A DNA stretch of 64,000 nt. It comes from Caecibacteroides pullorum. Its GTDB lineage: Bacteria > Bacteroidota > Bacteroidia > Bacteroidales > Bacteroidaceae. The notes below the pieces were generated by a model that saw only the letters and a list, made by a program, of their open reading frames with translations, was not told where the DNA came from and made no database searches. Position 1 is the first letter of the stretch, and the number at the start of each line of letters is the position of its first letter. The stretch is taken from the NCBI RefSeq assembly GCF_019239235.1, contig NZ_JAAZTS010000003.1, positions 186,001 through 250,000 on the forward strand. Direction: 5' to 3'. A program made the position numbers and the translations under genes. Positions 35,257 through 45,188 of this stretch are shown in pieces.

Positions 35257-38210
35257 ATGAACAAACCCATTCTTTTTCTGTTGTTTCTGGCTGCCGTCTC
35301 CCTTCTGCCTTCCTACGGGCAGACTCCTTCGAGCTATGACATTGCAGCCCGTTCCCAGAACTTTTATCCGTCGTCTGTCCAGGCTTCCGGCCTGTTCCGC
35401 CGACAACCCGATGAGGGAGACTATGCGACGGGCCGCGTGACCGTCCGCATCCCGCTCTATACCATCCGTACCGCATCGTTCAGCCTGCCCGTCTCTCTGG
35501 TCTATACGACGGGCGGCGTCAAGGCCGACCAGAAGAACGGTCTGGTGGCTCTGGGATGGTCGTTGGAGGCGGAGCCGGTCATCAGTCGCGAGGTGCGCGG
35601 ACTGCCGGACGAACGTTCTTTCCTGTATGACAAGTCGAACCTGACGAGCCAGTCGGACCTGTATCTTGCCAAAGTGGGCATGGGCACCTGCGACCTGCTC
35701 GAAGACTTCTTCCATATCCGCCTTCCGGGGGGGGTCAGGCGGACTTTGCGCTCGAGCAGGCTTCGAACTATGCCTTCACTCCCCGGATGTTCCATCGCGA
35801 CCCGCTGGAGGTGGAGCTCGACGCTCCCCGGGTGAGCGCCAACTTCCGCAACGGGCTGACGGTGACCGACGGCAACGGCGTGCGTTACCTCTTCGGAGGG
35901 AGCAGCGCCTCGCGCGAGGAGACCAACCTGCTGAACACGTATCAGACCGTGACCGCCTGGAAGGCCACGCAGATGATCTCTCCCGACGGCGACACCCTGT
36001 CGTTCGACTACGTGACGAACCTCCCCCAGGAAGTTTATAACGGTCGTTACGACTACTACGCGGTAGAGGACAACTGGCCGGACTATCACACGCCCGGTGC
36101 GGGTGTTCCTCCCCATCCCGGTTACTGGAAAGGGGTCGGCAACCAGGAAACGTACTACTACATGAACGGCACGACGCGGCAGGCCGACGGGACGGAAGTG
36201 CCCAACTTCGAAGCGTGGAGCGGCGCGGGCGGACGTCCCTATTTCGGCGCGGTGGCCCAGGTGGACATCCGTCCTGTCGGCACGATCCGTTTCGCCGGGG
36301 GCAGCGTCACGTTCGGCTACGACGCCACCCACCACGCCCTGTCCACCGTCACGGTGCGCAACCCGGACGGAGTTCTGCGTACGGTCAGCCTGACCAAGCA
36401 CCTCGACAGCTACGGGCGCCTGCTGCTGGACAAGGTTGAAGTGAAGGACGCCTCGGGCGATCCGGTCGAGACTTACAGTTTTGCCTACTACAGCGGCGGT
36501 TTCAGTCCGGACACCAAGGCCGTCGACTATTGGGGCTACTACAACGGGCAGACCGGCAATACCGGCTTCGTAGCCCGCCAGCAGGCCGAGATACGGAACG
36601 GCAGCCGGACGTATACGTTCGAAATCGGCGACGCCGACAAGCGCGGTAACCTTTCCGCTGCCACGACCTACAGCCTCCGGCAGATTACCTGGCCCGGCGG
36701 CGGCACCACCGAATATACCTACACCATGGGCCGCATTCCGGCTCCCGGCGAGGCGGACGGCTATATGTACGGCGGTGGACTTCTGGTGAAGGAAATCACG
36801 GACCGTCCGGTGGTGGGCCATGCAGTCCGTCGCCTTTTCCTCTACTACTCGGGCGATGAAGAAGAAGGCATCGGATGCACGCGTTTCCCGATGTGCCCGC
36901 TTGCCTACCGTCAGGAACTCCAGAAGCACTACGTGGAAGGCGGCACCACCAATCCGACGGTTCGCAGCGTCGACTACACGCTCTACAGCCACAGCAACGT
37001 GGTGACGGCAGACGACCGCGTTTACTTCGACCGTGTGATGGAATACGTGTCGCCCACGCTCACTTTTCCTTCTTCTTCCTCTTCTACCGTTTCAGGCTTT
37101 TACTTGGGCGAGGCCACGGTCCACTGCTACGACAACCGTTCGGAGTTTCCTTCTTCCTACTACACGACCCCCGGTATGCTCGAGAGCATCGACGAGCCGC
37201 TGAACAACGCTTCGCTTCTGTGCAGCGAGACACGCAGCGAGCTTCACGAGCACGCGTGGAAGTCCGGCGAACGCACCCACGCCCGTCCCTTCCGTCTGGT
37301 GACGGTGAACGAGCTGAAACGCACCGCTCTGGTGGAAGGCGTTGACGAGTCGATGGTCCAGAACAGCCTGCGTCTTCGCGAGCTGTACGGCAGTACCTTC
37401 ACCCGCCTTTCGGGCAAGGACTATACGGTGGTGGACAACGACCCCACGGGCCGTGGCGAGACGCTGTACTACGGCGGTGGACTGTCCTACACACGCTCCG
37501 TGTCGCATACCCGGGAAGGCTCGTACAACCGGATCCGCCGGACGGCGGTTTCCACCAGCTCCGGCGTGGACGAGCTGACGGAGTACACCTATCCTTTCGA
37601 CCGCCAGGGTCCGGTAGACCAACTGATGACCTCCGCGCACGACCTCTCCACTCCCGTTGAGGTGAAACAGTATGCCGGTGGGGAGCTGTACCGCACGGTG
37701 CGCTACGTGTATGCGGCCGACGCCTCGACCACCCGCGGCTACAGCCTCCGCTCCGTTGAGGAGAGCACGGACGGCTCGGGCGGCACGTTCCGCACGGTTG
37801 AGAGCTACTCTTCGTACCTTCCCTGCGGCAAACCCTGCCAGGTGACCTCGGCCGACGGTACGGTGACCTCTCTGCTGTGGTCGCACGGGGGTAAGCACCT
37901 GCTTGCCTCCGCGCGCAACCTCCCTTTCTCTGTGCTGACCTCCGCCGGGCTTTCGCCTTCGGAACTGAGCGATTCTCAGAGTGTTCCCGAAAGCGTCTAC
38001 ACCCTGCTCGACGGCCTGCGCTCGTCTCATCCCGAGGCCCAGTTGGAATACTGGCGTTACGATGCGCACGTGGGTCCTACGGGCCATACGGCTCCCGACG
38101 GTACTTCCACCTACTACGGCTACGACTCCGCCGGGCGCCTGAATGTGATCAAAGACAACGAACAACACATCCTTTCCACTTATGAGTATCATGAAAGCAA
38201 TCCGAATTAA
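35257..38210 (+). pseudogene. RHS-repeat secreted protein, frame interrupted at a G8 tract
   Basis: A signal peptide (MNKPILFLLFLAAVSLLPSY) starts at 35257; ATG at 35248 is an alternative. The reading frame matches an RHS/YD-type protein up to about 35730. There a run of eight G (35727-35734) puts the rest of the gene in another frame. Reading resumes without gap through ADFALEQASNYAFTP and runs to 38210 with many Tyr-Asp and Gly-Arg-Leu repeats (YYGYDSAGRLNVI near the end). One added G, two fewer, or a -1 ribosomal slip would join both parts into about 984 residues. This could be phase variation, a real lesion or a sequencing error. The 3' end overlaps the next RHS gene by 29 bp. Confidence 0.8.
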
Positions 38211-40395
38211 CCCCTTCCTGCTGCGCACGGGCGTCCTTTTAGCCCTGCTGCTTGTCTGCGGCTCCTTTACCGCCGCCCAGTCCGTATTCCGCGCTGACAC
38301 CACGCTTGCCGTGGCCGACCGTCATCCTCTCTCCTTCCAGATTCCCCAAGGTTGCCGTGAGGTGGATGTGACGGTTCGTTTCAGCATCGGCGATCCTTCC
38401 TTGTTCGGTCCCTCGTTTTTCAGTCCCGCAGACGGCGCCTCCCTCTATGAGAGCCGTCTGCTGACCGGGGGTCCCGAGGCTATGGAGTATGAACTGAAAT
38501 ACCGTCCTCTGACGGGGTATCCGAGCGCTTACAACGCTTATGTCCCCGCCGGCAGTTACATAGCCCGTATTTCCCGTCAGGGCGAAATGGATGCCCACGA
38601 GCTCCGCTTCGCCTTCGTCATCGACAACCTTGTGGGCGACTACACGCTTGACACGCCTGTTCCGTACAACGGTAGCGGCCATGTCCCTTCTCCCGATCCC
38701 GCCCCGTCCTATGCCACGCCCTCACCGGGGCGCAGCATGGACCGCAGCCACATCCTCCGCCGCGACATGCTCGACACCTCGGGCAACCTTTTCCTGGAGA
38801 CGCTGTCTTATTTCGACGGCCTGGGACGCCCCGTGCAGACGTTGCGGGCGGGCGCTTCCCCTTCGGGCGCCGACCTTGCTGACTTCACGGACTACGACCG
38901 CCGCGGGCGTGTGTGGCGCGTTTGGCGTCAGGTGCCCGTATCGGGCCTCGACGGCGCTTTCGTCTCGGACCTTCCCGAACGTGCCGTGTCCTTCACGTCC
39001 GACTCCCGTCCCTACGAAGAGACGCTGCGCGAGGAGTCCCCTCTGGGGCGTCCGCTTCAGGTGACGGGCGTTGGTTCCGCCTGGTTGGGGCACCCCTCGG
39101 CCCTCCGCTACGGGACGAACGATGCGGACAGCCCGCTCCTCTCGTGCCGCCGTTTCACGGTGACGTCCTCGGGCGTCCTGTCCGACGGGGGCCTGTATCC
39201 TTCGGGTTCTCTCGAAGTGGTCCGCTCGACGGACGAGGACGGTCACGTCCGCCTGTCGTTCCTCGACAAGCAGGGTCGCACGCTCCTGGACCGCGGGGTG
39301 CTCTCCGGTGACAGCTACGCCGACACGTACTACGTGTACGACTCCCGCGGGCTGCTCCGCCACGTGCTGACTCCCGCGATGGGCACTGACTTCTCCTCCT
39401 CTTCGCTCGCGTCGTCCGGCTACAGCTACTCCTACGACGGTCTGGGTCGTCTGACCTGCGGCCGCCGGCCTGGGTGCGGGGAGACGTTTTACGAGTATGA
39501 CGCGATGGACCGCCTTGTGTTCTCGCAGGACGGCGTTCAGCGCGCTTCGGGGCGCTGGAGCTACTACCTGTACGATGCCTTCGGCCGCCTGACGGAGGAA
39601 GGGGAGTGTACGGTGAAGAGCCCCCTGGGGGGCAAGACGGTGCATGTCCGTCACCTGTACGACAGCTACGGCTTCCTGGGCACGGAAGGCTTCACGGGGA
39701 GCGTCTATCCGGCGGCCACGGTGAGCGGCCAGGGCAAGCTGACGGGTCGCGTCTCGCTCGCAACGGACGGCTCGGGCACCGTGCAGAACCTTTATACGGC
39801 TTACTATTACGACACGCGCGGCCGCGTGACGCAGGCTGTGCAGAGCAACCTGCTGGGCGGTCACGACGTGACGTCGACGGTCTACACCTTCACGGGCAAG
39901 CCCGCCGTGGTGAGCCACACGCACACGGCCGGCGGGAAGCCCACACTCACGGAGGTCACCGAGTACACCTACGACCACGCGGAGCGCCTGACGAAGGTGG
40001 AGCACACGCTGGGCGGCGTGACGGTGACGCTGGTCGAGAACACGTACGACGAGCTGGGCCGTCTGCAAAGTAAGACCCCGCACGGATTGGAGGCAAACCG
40101 CCAGACTTATACCTACAACATCCGCGACTGGCTGACGGGGATTGGCGGGAAGTTTACGCAGACCTTGCAGTACAACGACGGCGCAACTCCCTGTTATAAC
40201 GGAAACATCAGCGGCATGACGTGGCAGGCGGGTAATGAGACAACGACCCGCGGCTACAAGTTCACCTACGACGGGCTGAACCGCCTGCTTGATGCGGTCT
40301 ACGGGGAAGGCACGAACATCGGTACCAACGCAGGCCGTTTCACCGAGAAGGTGACAAGTTACGACAAGAATGGGAACATCCTTGTCTTGATATAG
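38182..40395 (+). CDS. RHS-repeat secreted protein with DUF6443-like N-terminus, C-terminally truncated
   Basis: 737 residues; ATG at 38191 is an alternative start. A signal peptide (PFLLRTGVLLALLLVCGS) leads to a domain resembling DUF6443 near residues 190-260 (ETLSYFDGLGRPVQTLRAGA), followed by RHS repeats such as YSYSYDGLGRLTC, FYEYDAMDRLVFSQD and NTYDELGRLQSKTP. Bacteroidetes homologues usually continue for several hundred residues through an RHS core to a variable, often toxic, C-terminus. Here the frame stops abruptly after SYDKNGNILVLI, so core and toxin are missing and no immunity gene follows. It may be a remnant. Confidence 0.82.
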   Translation: MSIMKAIRINPFLLRTGVLLALLLVCGSFTAAQSVFRADTTLAVADRHPLSFQIPQGCREVDVTVRFSIGDPSLFGPSFFSPADGASLYESRLLTGGPEAMEYELKYRPLTGYPSAYNAYVPAGSYIARISRQGEMDAHELRFAFVIDNLVGDYTLDTPVPYNGSGHVPSPDPAPSYATPSPGRSMDRSHILRRDMLDTSGNLFLETLSYFDGLGRPVQTLRAGASPSGADLADFTDYDRRGRVWRVWRQVPVSGLDGAFVSDLPERAVSFTSDSRPYEETLREESPLGRPLQVTGVGSAWLGHPSALRYGTNDADSPLLSCRRFTVTSSGVLSDGGLYPSGSLEVVRSTDEDGHVRLSFLDKQGRTLLDRGVLSGDSYADTYYVYDSRGLLRHVLTPAMGTDFSSSSLASSGYSYSYDGLGRLTCGRRPGCGETFYEYDAMDRLVFSQDGVQRASGRWSYYLYDAFGRLTEEGECTVKSPLGGKTVHVRHLYDSYGFLGTEGFTGSVYPAATVSGQGKLTGRVSLATDGSGTVQNLYTAYYYDTRGRVTQAVQSNLLGGHDVTSTVYTFTGKPAVVSHTHTAGGKPTLTEVTEYTYDHAERLTKVEHTLGGVTVTLVENTYDELGRLQSKTPHGLEANRQTYTYNIRDWLTGIGGKFTQTLQYNDGATPCYNGNISGMTWQAGNETTTRGYKFTYDGLNRLLDAVYGEGTNIGTNAGRFTEKVTSYDKNGNILVLI

Positions 40396-40455
40396 CGGAA
40401 GTCCGCTGTAAGCTGTAAGGCTGCTTTATAGATGGGTTGGTAAGGTAAAGAAAAA

Positions 40456-40486
40456 GGCTGTACACATCATGTGCGCAGCCTTCTTT
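40456..40486. terminator. hairpin between RHS and spt genes
   Basis: GGCTG-TACACA pairs with TGTG-CGCAGCC around TCA, with A-run before and TTCTTT after. It can serve the two convergent genes. Confidence 0.75.
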
Positions 40487-40511
40487 ATATTTAGCAATAT
40501 ACTGTTATATG

Positions 40512-41699
40512 TTATTTTATGATATCCAGCTGTTTGAAGCATTTGGTTAACTTCTCAACTGCATAGTCAATCTGCTCCTTGGTGTGCGTGGCCATGAGGG
40601 CTACACGTACCAATGTATCCTGCGGAGCGCAGGCGGGCGGGATGACGGGATTGATGAAGATGCCTTCGTCGAAAGCCAGCTTGGTGACTGTGAAGGTCTT
40701 CTCCGTATCGCGAACGTAGAGGGGGATGATGGGTGACTCGGTGTCACCAATCTCGAATCCGGCATTACGGAAAGCTTCCAATGCGTAGTTCGTGATGTCC
40801 CACAGGCGCTGGATGCGTTCGGGCTCGTTCTGAATAATGTGGAGCGCTTCGCGGGCTGCGGCTGTTGCAGCAGGCGTGTTGCTGGCCTGGAAGATGTAGG
40901 AACGGGCATTGTGGCGAAGCCAGTTGATGACTTCCTTGTCGCCAGCTACAAAACCACCGATAGAGGCCAGTGACTTGCTGAAGGTACCCATAATGAGGTC
41001 TACATCGTCGGTTACGCCGAAATGGTCGCAGACACCTCTTCCCTGACGGCCGAATACGCCCAAGCCATGTGCTTCGTCGACGTAAATGCTTGCATTGTAT
41101 TTCTTCTTCAGGCGGACAATCTCAGGCAGGTTGGCCAGGTCGCCTTCCATGGAGAACACGCCGTCTACGACAATCAGTTTGACCGCATCGGACTCGCATT
41201 TCTGGAGCTCTTTTTCGAGGTCTTCCATGTCGTTGTGTTTATACTTTAGCTGAGTGGCGAATGAAAGGCGGCGTCCGTCGACGATAGAAGCGTGGTCGCG
41301 GTCGTCACAGATGATGTAGTCGCCTCGGCCTACCAGCTGGGGAATGACACCTTCGTTTACGGTAAATCCGGTGGAGAAGCAGAGGGCTTCGTCTTTTCCT
41401 ACGAACTCGGCCAACTCTTTCTCCAGCTGTACGTGAATGTCGAGTGTACCGTTCAGCAGGCGTGAGCCGGCACATCCCGTGCCATATTTATCAGTGGCGG
41501 CTTTGGCCGCATCAATGATTCGCTTGTCATACGTCAGTCCCATATAGGCATTGGAGCCGAACATCAGGACTTTTTTGCCATCCATCAGTACCTCTGTATC
41601 CTGGTGGCTGTCGATTTCACGGAAATAAGGATATACGCCTTTGGCCATGAATTGTTGGGGCAGGTCGTATTTCGCAAATTTTTCTTGTAGTAAACCCAT
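40512..41699 (-). CDS. spt: serine palmitoyltransferase (alpha-oxoamine synthase family)
   Basis: 395 residues from the ATG at 41699; an upstream frame start at 41735 overlaps the promoter. A PLP fold type I enzyme: NAYMGLTYDKRI, the DEAHGLGVFGRQGRG motif, and the PLP lysine in GTFSKSLASIGGF. The family also contains KBL (glycine C-acetyltransferase) and BioF; the length, the N-terminal MGLLQEKFAKYDLPQQFM and identity in pattern to Bacteroides Spt favour serine palmitoyltransferase, the first enzyme of bacterial sphingolipid synthesis. Next to it, divergently, is a lipid kinase gene. Confidence 0.88.
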   Translation of the reverse strand: MGLLQEKFAKYDLPQQFMAKGVYPYFREIDSHQDTEVLMDGKKVLMFGSNAYMGLTYDKRIIDAAKAATDKYGTGCAGSRLLNGTLDIHVQLEKELAEFVGKDEALCFSTGFTVNEGVIPQLVGRGDYIICDDRDHASIVDGRRLSFATQLKYKHNDMEDLEKELQKCESDAVKLIVVDGVFSMEGDLANLPEIVRLKKKYNASIYVDEAHGLGVFGRQGRGVCDHFGVTDDVDLIMGTFSKSLASIGGFVAGDKEVINWLRHNARSYIFQASNTPAATAAAREALHIIQNEPERIQRLWDITNYALEAFRNAGFEIGDTESPIIPLYVRDTEKTFTVTKLAFDEGIFINPVIPPACAPQDTLVRVALMATHTKEQIDYAVEKLTKCFKQLDIIK

Positions 41700-41751
41700 T
41701 GAATGTCTTATAATTAGTATGTTTTTTTTGCTCAAGTTTCAAAAACGGGGG

Positions 41752-41759
41752 CAAAGATA
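41752..41759 (-). promoter_or_regulatory. -7 box ahead of spt
   Basis: Minus strand TATCTTTG followed by C, 53 bp upstream of the spt start. Confidence 0.5.
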
Positions 41760-41829
41760 GCAATTTTAGTTCTTTTTTTGCATCGATTGGACTAAAAAAA
41801 CTACCTATGATTGTTTTAGGGAGAAGTTT

Positions 41830-41863
41830 TTTGCCATTCTTCTAAGGATTTGTATTACTTTTG
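41830..41863 (+). promoter_or_regulatory. promoter of the lipid kinase gene
   Basis: TTTG at 41830-41833 and TACTTTTG followed by C at 41856-41863, separated by 22 bp; close to the Bacteroides -33/-7 pattern. The start codon is 30 bp downstream. Confidence 0.55.
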
Positions 41864-41892
41864 CAGGACATGATAATCCCACTTATTTAGGA

Positions 41893-42942
41893 ATGGACAA
41901 TAAGGATAAGAAAAAAATAGTTTTTATTATAAATCCGGTATCGGGCACTCAGAGTAAAGAGCAAATCCTGGCTTGGGTGAACGAAAGGTTGGACCAGGAA
42001 CGCTATGATAAAGAGGTGGTCTATACCGAATATGCCGGACATGCTGTGGAGATTGCCGCACGGAAAGCTGCTGAAGGGGCTTTTGCGGTAGTGGCAATCG
42101 GAGGTGACGGCACTATCAACGAGATTGCCCGTTCGCTGGTTCATACGGAAACGGCGCTAGGGATTATTCCCTGCGGATCGGGCAACGGACTGGCACGCCA
42201 TCTGCAGATCCCTATGGAGCCGAAAAAAGCGGTGGATATCATCAACGACGGAGTGACGGACATTATTGATTACGGTAAAATAAATAATGTACCTTTCTTC
42301 TGTACGTGTGGGGTGGGATTCGATGCTTTTGTCAGCCTGAAATTTTCGCAAGCCGGCAGAAGGGGACCTCTGACGTATCTGGAGCAGACGCTGCGCGAAA
42401 GCTTGAAATACCGTCCGGAAGTTTATGAACTGGAGATGGACGGAAATCCGTCGGCACGCTACAAAGCTTTCCTGATAGCCTGCGGCAATGCGTCACAGTA
42501 TGGAAACAATGCTTATATTGCTCCGAAAGCTACCTTGAACGACGGATTGCTCGACGTAACGATTCTGGAACCGTTTACGGTACTCGACGTACCGGCATTG
42601 TCTTTTCAGCTGTTCAACAAGACCATTAACCAAAACAGCCGCATCAAGACTTTCCAGTGTAAGTCTCTGCGCATTCATCGTACAAAGCCGGGCGTAGTGC
42701 ATTTTGACGGCGACCCCATGATGGCAGGAGAGGATGTGGAAGTGACTATTGTGCAGAAGGAATTGAAAGTCATCGTGCCCCGTAATGCCGGAAAAGGTTC
42801 TGTCAATGTGCTGCAACGTGCACAGGACTATATCAATGGTTTGAAGCAGCTCAACGAGACAATTGTAGAGGATATTTCGCACAAAAACCGTATGATTTTG
42901 GATAAAGGTAAAGAGCAGATTAAAAAGCTGACAAAAAAATAG
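41893..42942 (+). CDS. diacylglycerol kinase-family lipid kinase
   Basis: 349 residues. The N-terminal NAD-kinase-like fold has VFIINPVSGTQSKEQI and the catalytic AIGGDGTINEIARSL motif, followed by PCGSGNGLARHL. The C-terminal beta-sandwich includes HFDGDPMMAGEDVEVTI. The family (YegS, BmrU, sphingosine kinase) phosphorylates lipid alcohols such as diacylglycerol or sphingoid bases. Its place divergent from serine palmitoyltransferase makes a sphingoid base an appealing substrate, but diacylglycerol is equally consistent with the sequence. A C-terminal helical tail (KNRMILDKGKEQIKKLTKK) of unknown use follows. Confidence 0.9.
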   Translation: MDNKDKKKIVFIINPVSGTQSKEQILAWVNERLDQERYDKEVVYTEYAGHAVEIAARKAAEGAFAVVAIGGDGTINEIARSLVHTETALGIIPCGSGNGLARHLQIPMEPKKAVDIINDGVTDIIDYGKINNVPFFCTCGVGFDAFVSLKFSQAGRRGPLTYLEQTLRESLKYRPEVYELEMDGNPSARYKAFLIACGNASQYGNNAYIAPKATLNDGLLDVTILEPFTVLDVPALSFQLFNKTINQNSRIKTFQCKSLRIHRTKPGVVHFDGDPMMAGEDVEVTIVQKELKVIVPRNAGKGSVNVLQRAQDYINGLKQLNETIVEDISHKNRMILDKGKEQIKKLTKK

Positions 42943-42964
42943 AGAGAGTATTCCAAATATTCCG

Positions 42965-42972
42965 TACTTTTG
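42965..42972 (+). promoter_or_regulatory. -7 box ahead of aspS
   Basis: TACTTTTG followed by C, 28 bp before the aspS start. Confidence 0.5.
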
Positions 42973-43000
42973 CACTCATAAAATCAAAACTCAATAAAAA

Positions 43001-44758
43001 ATGTATAGAACACATACTTGCGGAGAGCTTCGCATCTCCGATGTCAATAAGCAGGTGACGCTGGCCGGATGGGTGCAGCGCAGCCGTAAGATGGGAGGCA
43101 TGACCTTCATCGACCTGCGCGACCGTTACGGCATCACCCAGTTAGTATTCAATGAGGAAGTGAATGCTGCCTTGTGCGAACAGGCCAATCACTTGGGACG
43201 TGAGTACGTTATTCAGGTGACTGGTACAGTAAACGAGCGTTTCAGCAAGAACAGCAACATTCCTACGGGTGACATTGAGATTATCGTGTCGGAACTGAAT
43301 GTTCTGAACGCAGCTCTGACTCCTCCCTTCACCATCGAGGACAATACGGACGGTGGCGATGATATTCGCATGAAATACCGTTATTTGGACTTGCGCCGTA
43401 CGGCTGTCCGCAAGAATCTGGAACTGCGCCACAAAATGACTATCGAGGTGCGCAAATATCTGGATAGCAAAGGTTTTATCGAGGTGGAAACTCCGCTGCT
43501 CATCGGTTCTACTCCTGAAGGTGCGCGCGACTTTGTCGTTCCTTCACGTATGAATCCGGGACAGTTCTATGCGTTGCCTCAGAGCCCGCAGACGCTGAAA
43601 CAGCTGCTGATGGTATCAGGTTTCGACCGCTATTTCCAGATTGCCAAATGTTTCCGTGACGAGGACTTGCGTGCTGACCGTCAGCCGGAATTTACACAGA
43701 TTGACTGCGAAATGTCGTTTGTGCAACAGGACGATGTGATCGAACTCTTCGAGGGAATGGCCAAGTATCTGTTCAAGGAATTGCGTGGCGTTGAGTTGAC
43801 AGAACCTTTCCAACGCATGCCATGGGCAGACGCCATGAAGTATTATGGTAGTGACAAGCCCGACTTGCGTTTCGGCATGAAGTTTGTCGAACTGATGGAC
43901 ATCCTGAAGGGATATGGCTTCTCGGTATTCGACAATGCAGCTTACATCGGTGGTATTTGTGCCGAGGGTGCAGCCCACTATACACGCAAGCAACTCGATG
44001 CGTTGACTGAGTTTGTGAAACGTCCGCAGATCGGAGCCAAAGGCATGATTTACGCTCGTGTAGAGGCTGATGGTAACGTAAAGTCGAGTGTAGACAAATT
44101 CTATACGCAAGAGGTACTGCAACAGATGAAAGAAGCTTTTGGTGCCAAACCGGGTGACTTGATTCTGATCCTGAGTGGTGACGATGCAATGAAAACCCGC
44201 AAGCAGCTTTGTGAACTTCGTCTGGAAATGGGTTACCAACTGGGATTGCGCGACAAGAACAAATTTGCTCTTTTGTGGGTAGTAGACTTCCCGATGTTCG
44301 AGTGGAGCGAGGAAGAAGGCCGTTTGATGGCCATGCATCATCCGTTCACTCATCCGAAGGACGAAGATATCCCCTTGCTGGATACCGATCCGGCTGCTGT
44401 GCGTGCTGATGCCTATGACATGGTTTGCAACGGTATCGAAGTGGGAGGTGGTTCAATCCGTATCCACGATGCGAAGTTGCAGGCTAAGATGTTCGAAATC
44501 CTGGGCTTTACGCCAGAGAAGGCAGAGGAGCAGTTTGGCTTCCTGATGAATGCTTTCAAGTATGGTGCACCCCCTCATGGAGGTTTGGCTTATGGTCTCG
44601 ACCGTTGGGTGAGCATCTTTGCCGGACTGGATAGCATCCGCGACTGCATTGCCTTCCCGAAGAACAATAGCGGACGCGACGTGATGCTTGACGCACCGGG
44701 CTTCCTCGATCAGAAACAGTTGGACGAACTGAATCTGATTGTAGATGTAAAAGAATAA
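43001..44758 (+). CDS. aspS: aspartyl-tRNA synthetase
   Basis: 585 residues, bacterial-type class IIb synthetase: N-terminal OB-fold anticodon-binding domain ([20 protein letters not shown]), class II motif 2 ([18 protein letters not shown]), the bacterial GAD insertion domain (about 300-420), and motif 3 near the end ([16 protein letters not shown]). It charges tRNA-Asp. Normal length, AT/GC balance typical of the core genome, own promoter box. Confidence 0.97.
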   Translation: MYRTHTCGELRISDVNKQVTLAGWVQRSRKMGGMTFIDLRDRYGITQLVFNEEVNAALCEQANHLGREYVIQVTGTVNERFSKNSNIPTGDIEIIVSELNVLNAALTPPFTIEDNTDGGDDIRMKYRYLDLRRTAVRKNLELRHKMTIEVRKYLDSKGFIEVETPLLIGSTPEGARDFVVPSRMNPGQFYALPQSPQTLKQLLMVSGFDRYFQIAKCFRDEDLRADRQPEFTQIDCEMSFVQQDDVIELFEGMAKYLFKELRGVELTEPFQRMPWADAMKYYGSDKPDLRFGMKFVELMDILKGYGFSVFDNAAYIGGICAEGAAHYTRKQLDALTEFVKRPQIGAKGMIYARVEADGNVKSSVDKFYTQEVLQQMKEAFGAKPGDLILILSGDDAMKTRKQLCELRLEMGYQLGLRDKNKFALLWVVDFPMFEWSEEEGRLMAMHHPFTHPKDEDIPLLDTDPAAVRADAYDMVCNGIEVGGGSIRIHDAKLQAKMFEILGFTPEKAEEQFGFLMNAFKYGAPPHGGLAYGLDRWVSIFAGLDSIRDCIAFPKNNSGRDVMLDAPGFLDQKQLDELNLIVDVKE

Positions 44759-44782
44759 CTTTCTAATCACCTGGAACCGATA

Positions 44783-45163
44783 GTGAAAGAAACAACACGA
44801 ATCATCCGCTTTGCGGTAATCGGCACGCTGAATGCACTGATTACTGCGGCGACCATCGGAATCATGATGGGCGTTTTGGGCATTCACTATCTGGCATCCA
44901 ACGTGACGGCTTACGTGCTTGCACAGACGCATAACTTCATCTGGTGCAAGTACTGGATATTTCCTACAGACAAAAAGAGCAACACCTGGCGGCAGGTGCT
45001 GCTCTTTCTTATTGCTTTCGGAATGGCTTATGTTGCCCAATTCCTTTTTCTTATCGTACTGGTCGAACTGTGGGATTGTAACGAATATCTGGCTCAGTTC
45101 CTCGGCCTCTTTATCTATGGTACGGTAAACTTTCTGATGAATAAACGTGTTACTTTTCGTTGA
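44783..45163 (+). CDS. GtrA family membrane protein
   Basis: 126 residues starting with GTG at 44783, four hydrophobic helices. It has the GtrA pattern: FAVIGTLNALITAATIGIMM in helix 1, a central NFIWCKYWIF and a C-terminal GTVNFLMNKRVTFR. GtrA proteins are thought to move lipid-linked sugars or help cell-surface glycosylation; the specific role here is unknown. It follows aspS by 24 bp and may be co-transcribed. Confidence 0.85.
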   Translation: MKETTRIIRFAVIGTLNALITAATIGIMMGVLGIHYLASNVTAYVLAQTHNFIWCKYWIFPTDKKSNTWRQVLLFLIAFGMAYVAQFLFLIVLVELWDCNEYLAQFLGLFIYGTVNFLMNKRVTFR

Positions 45164-45188
45164 TTTTCAGTGGTTTACTTCATTTTTT

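Noticed and set aside
35502..40083. Several long minus-strand frames opposite the RHS genes
   Set aside because: Shadow frames; the sense strand shows clear RHS repeats and signal peptides.
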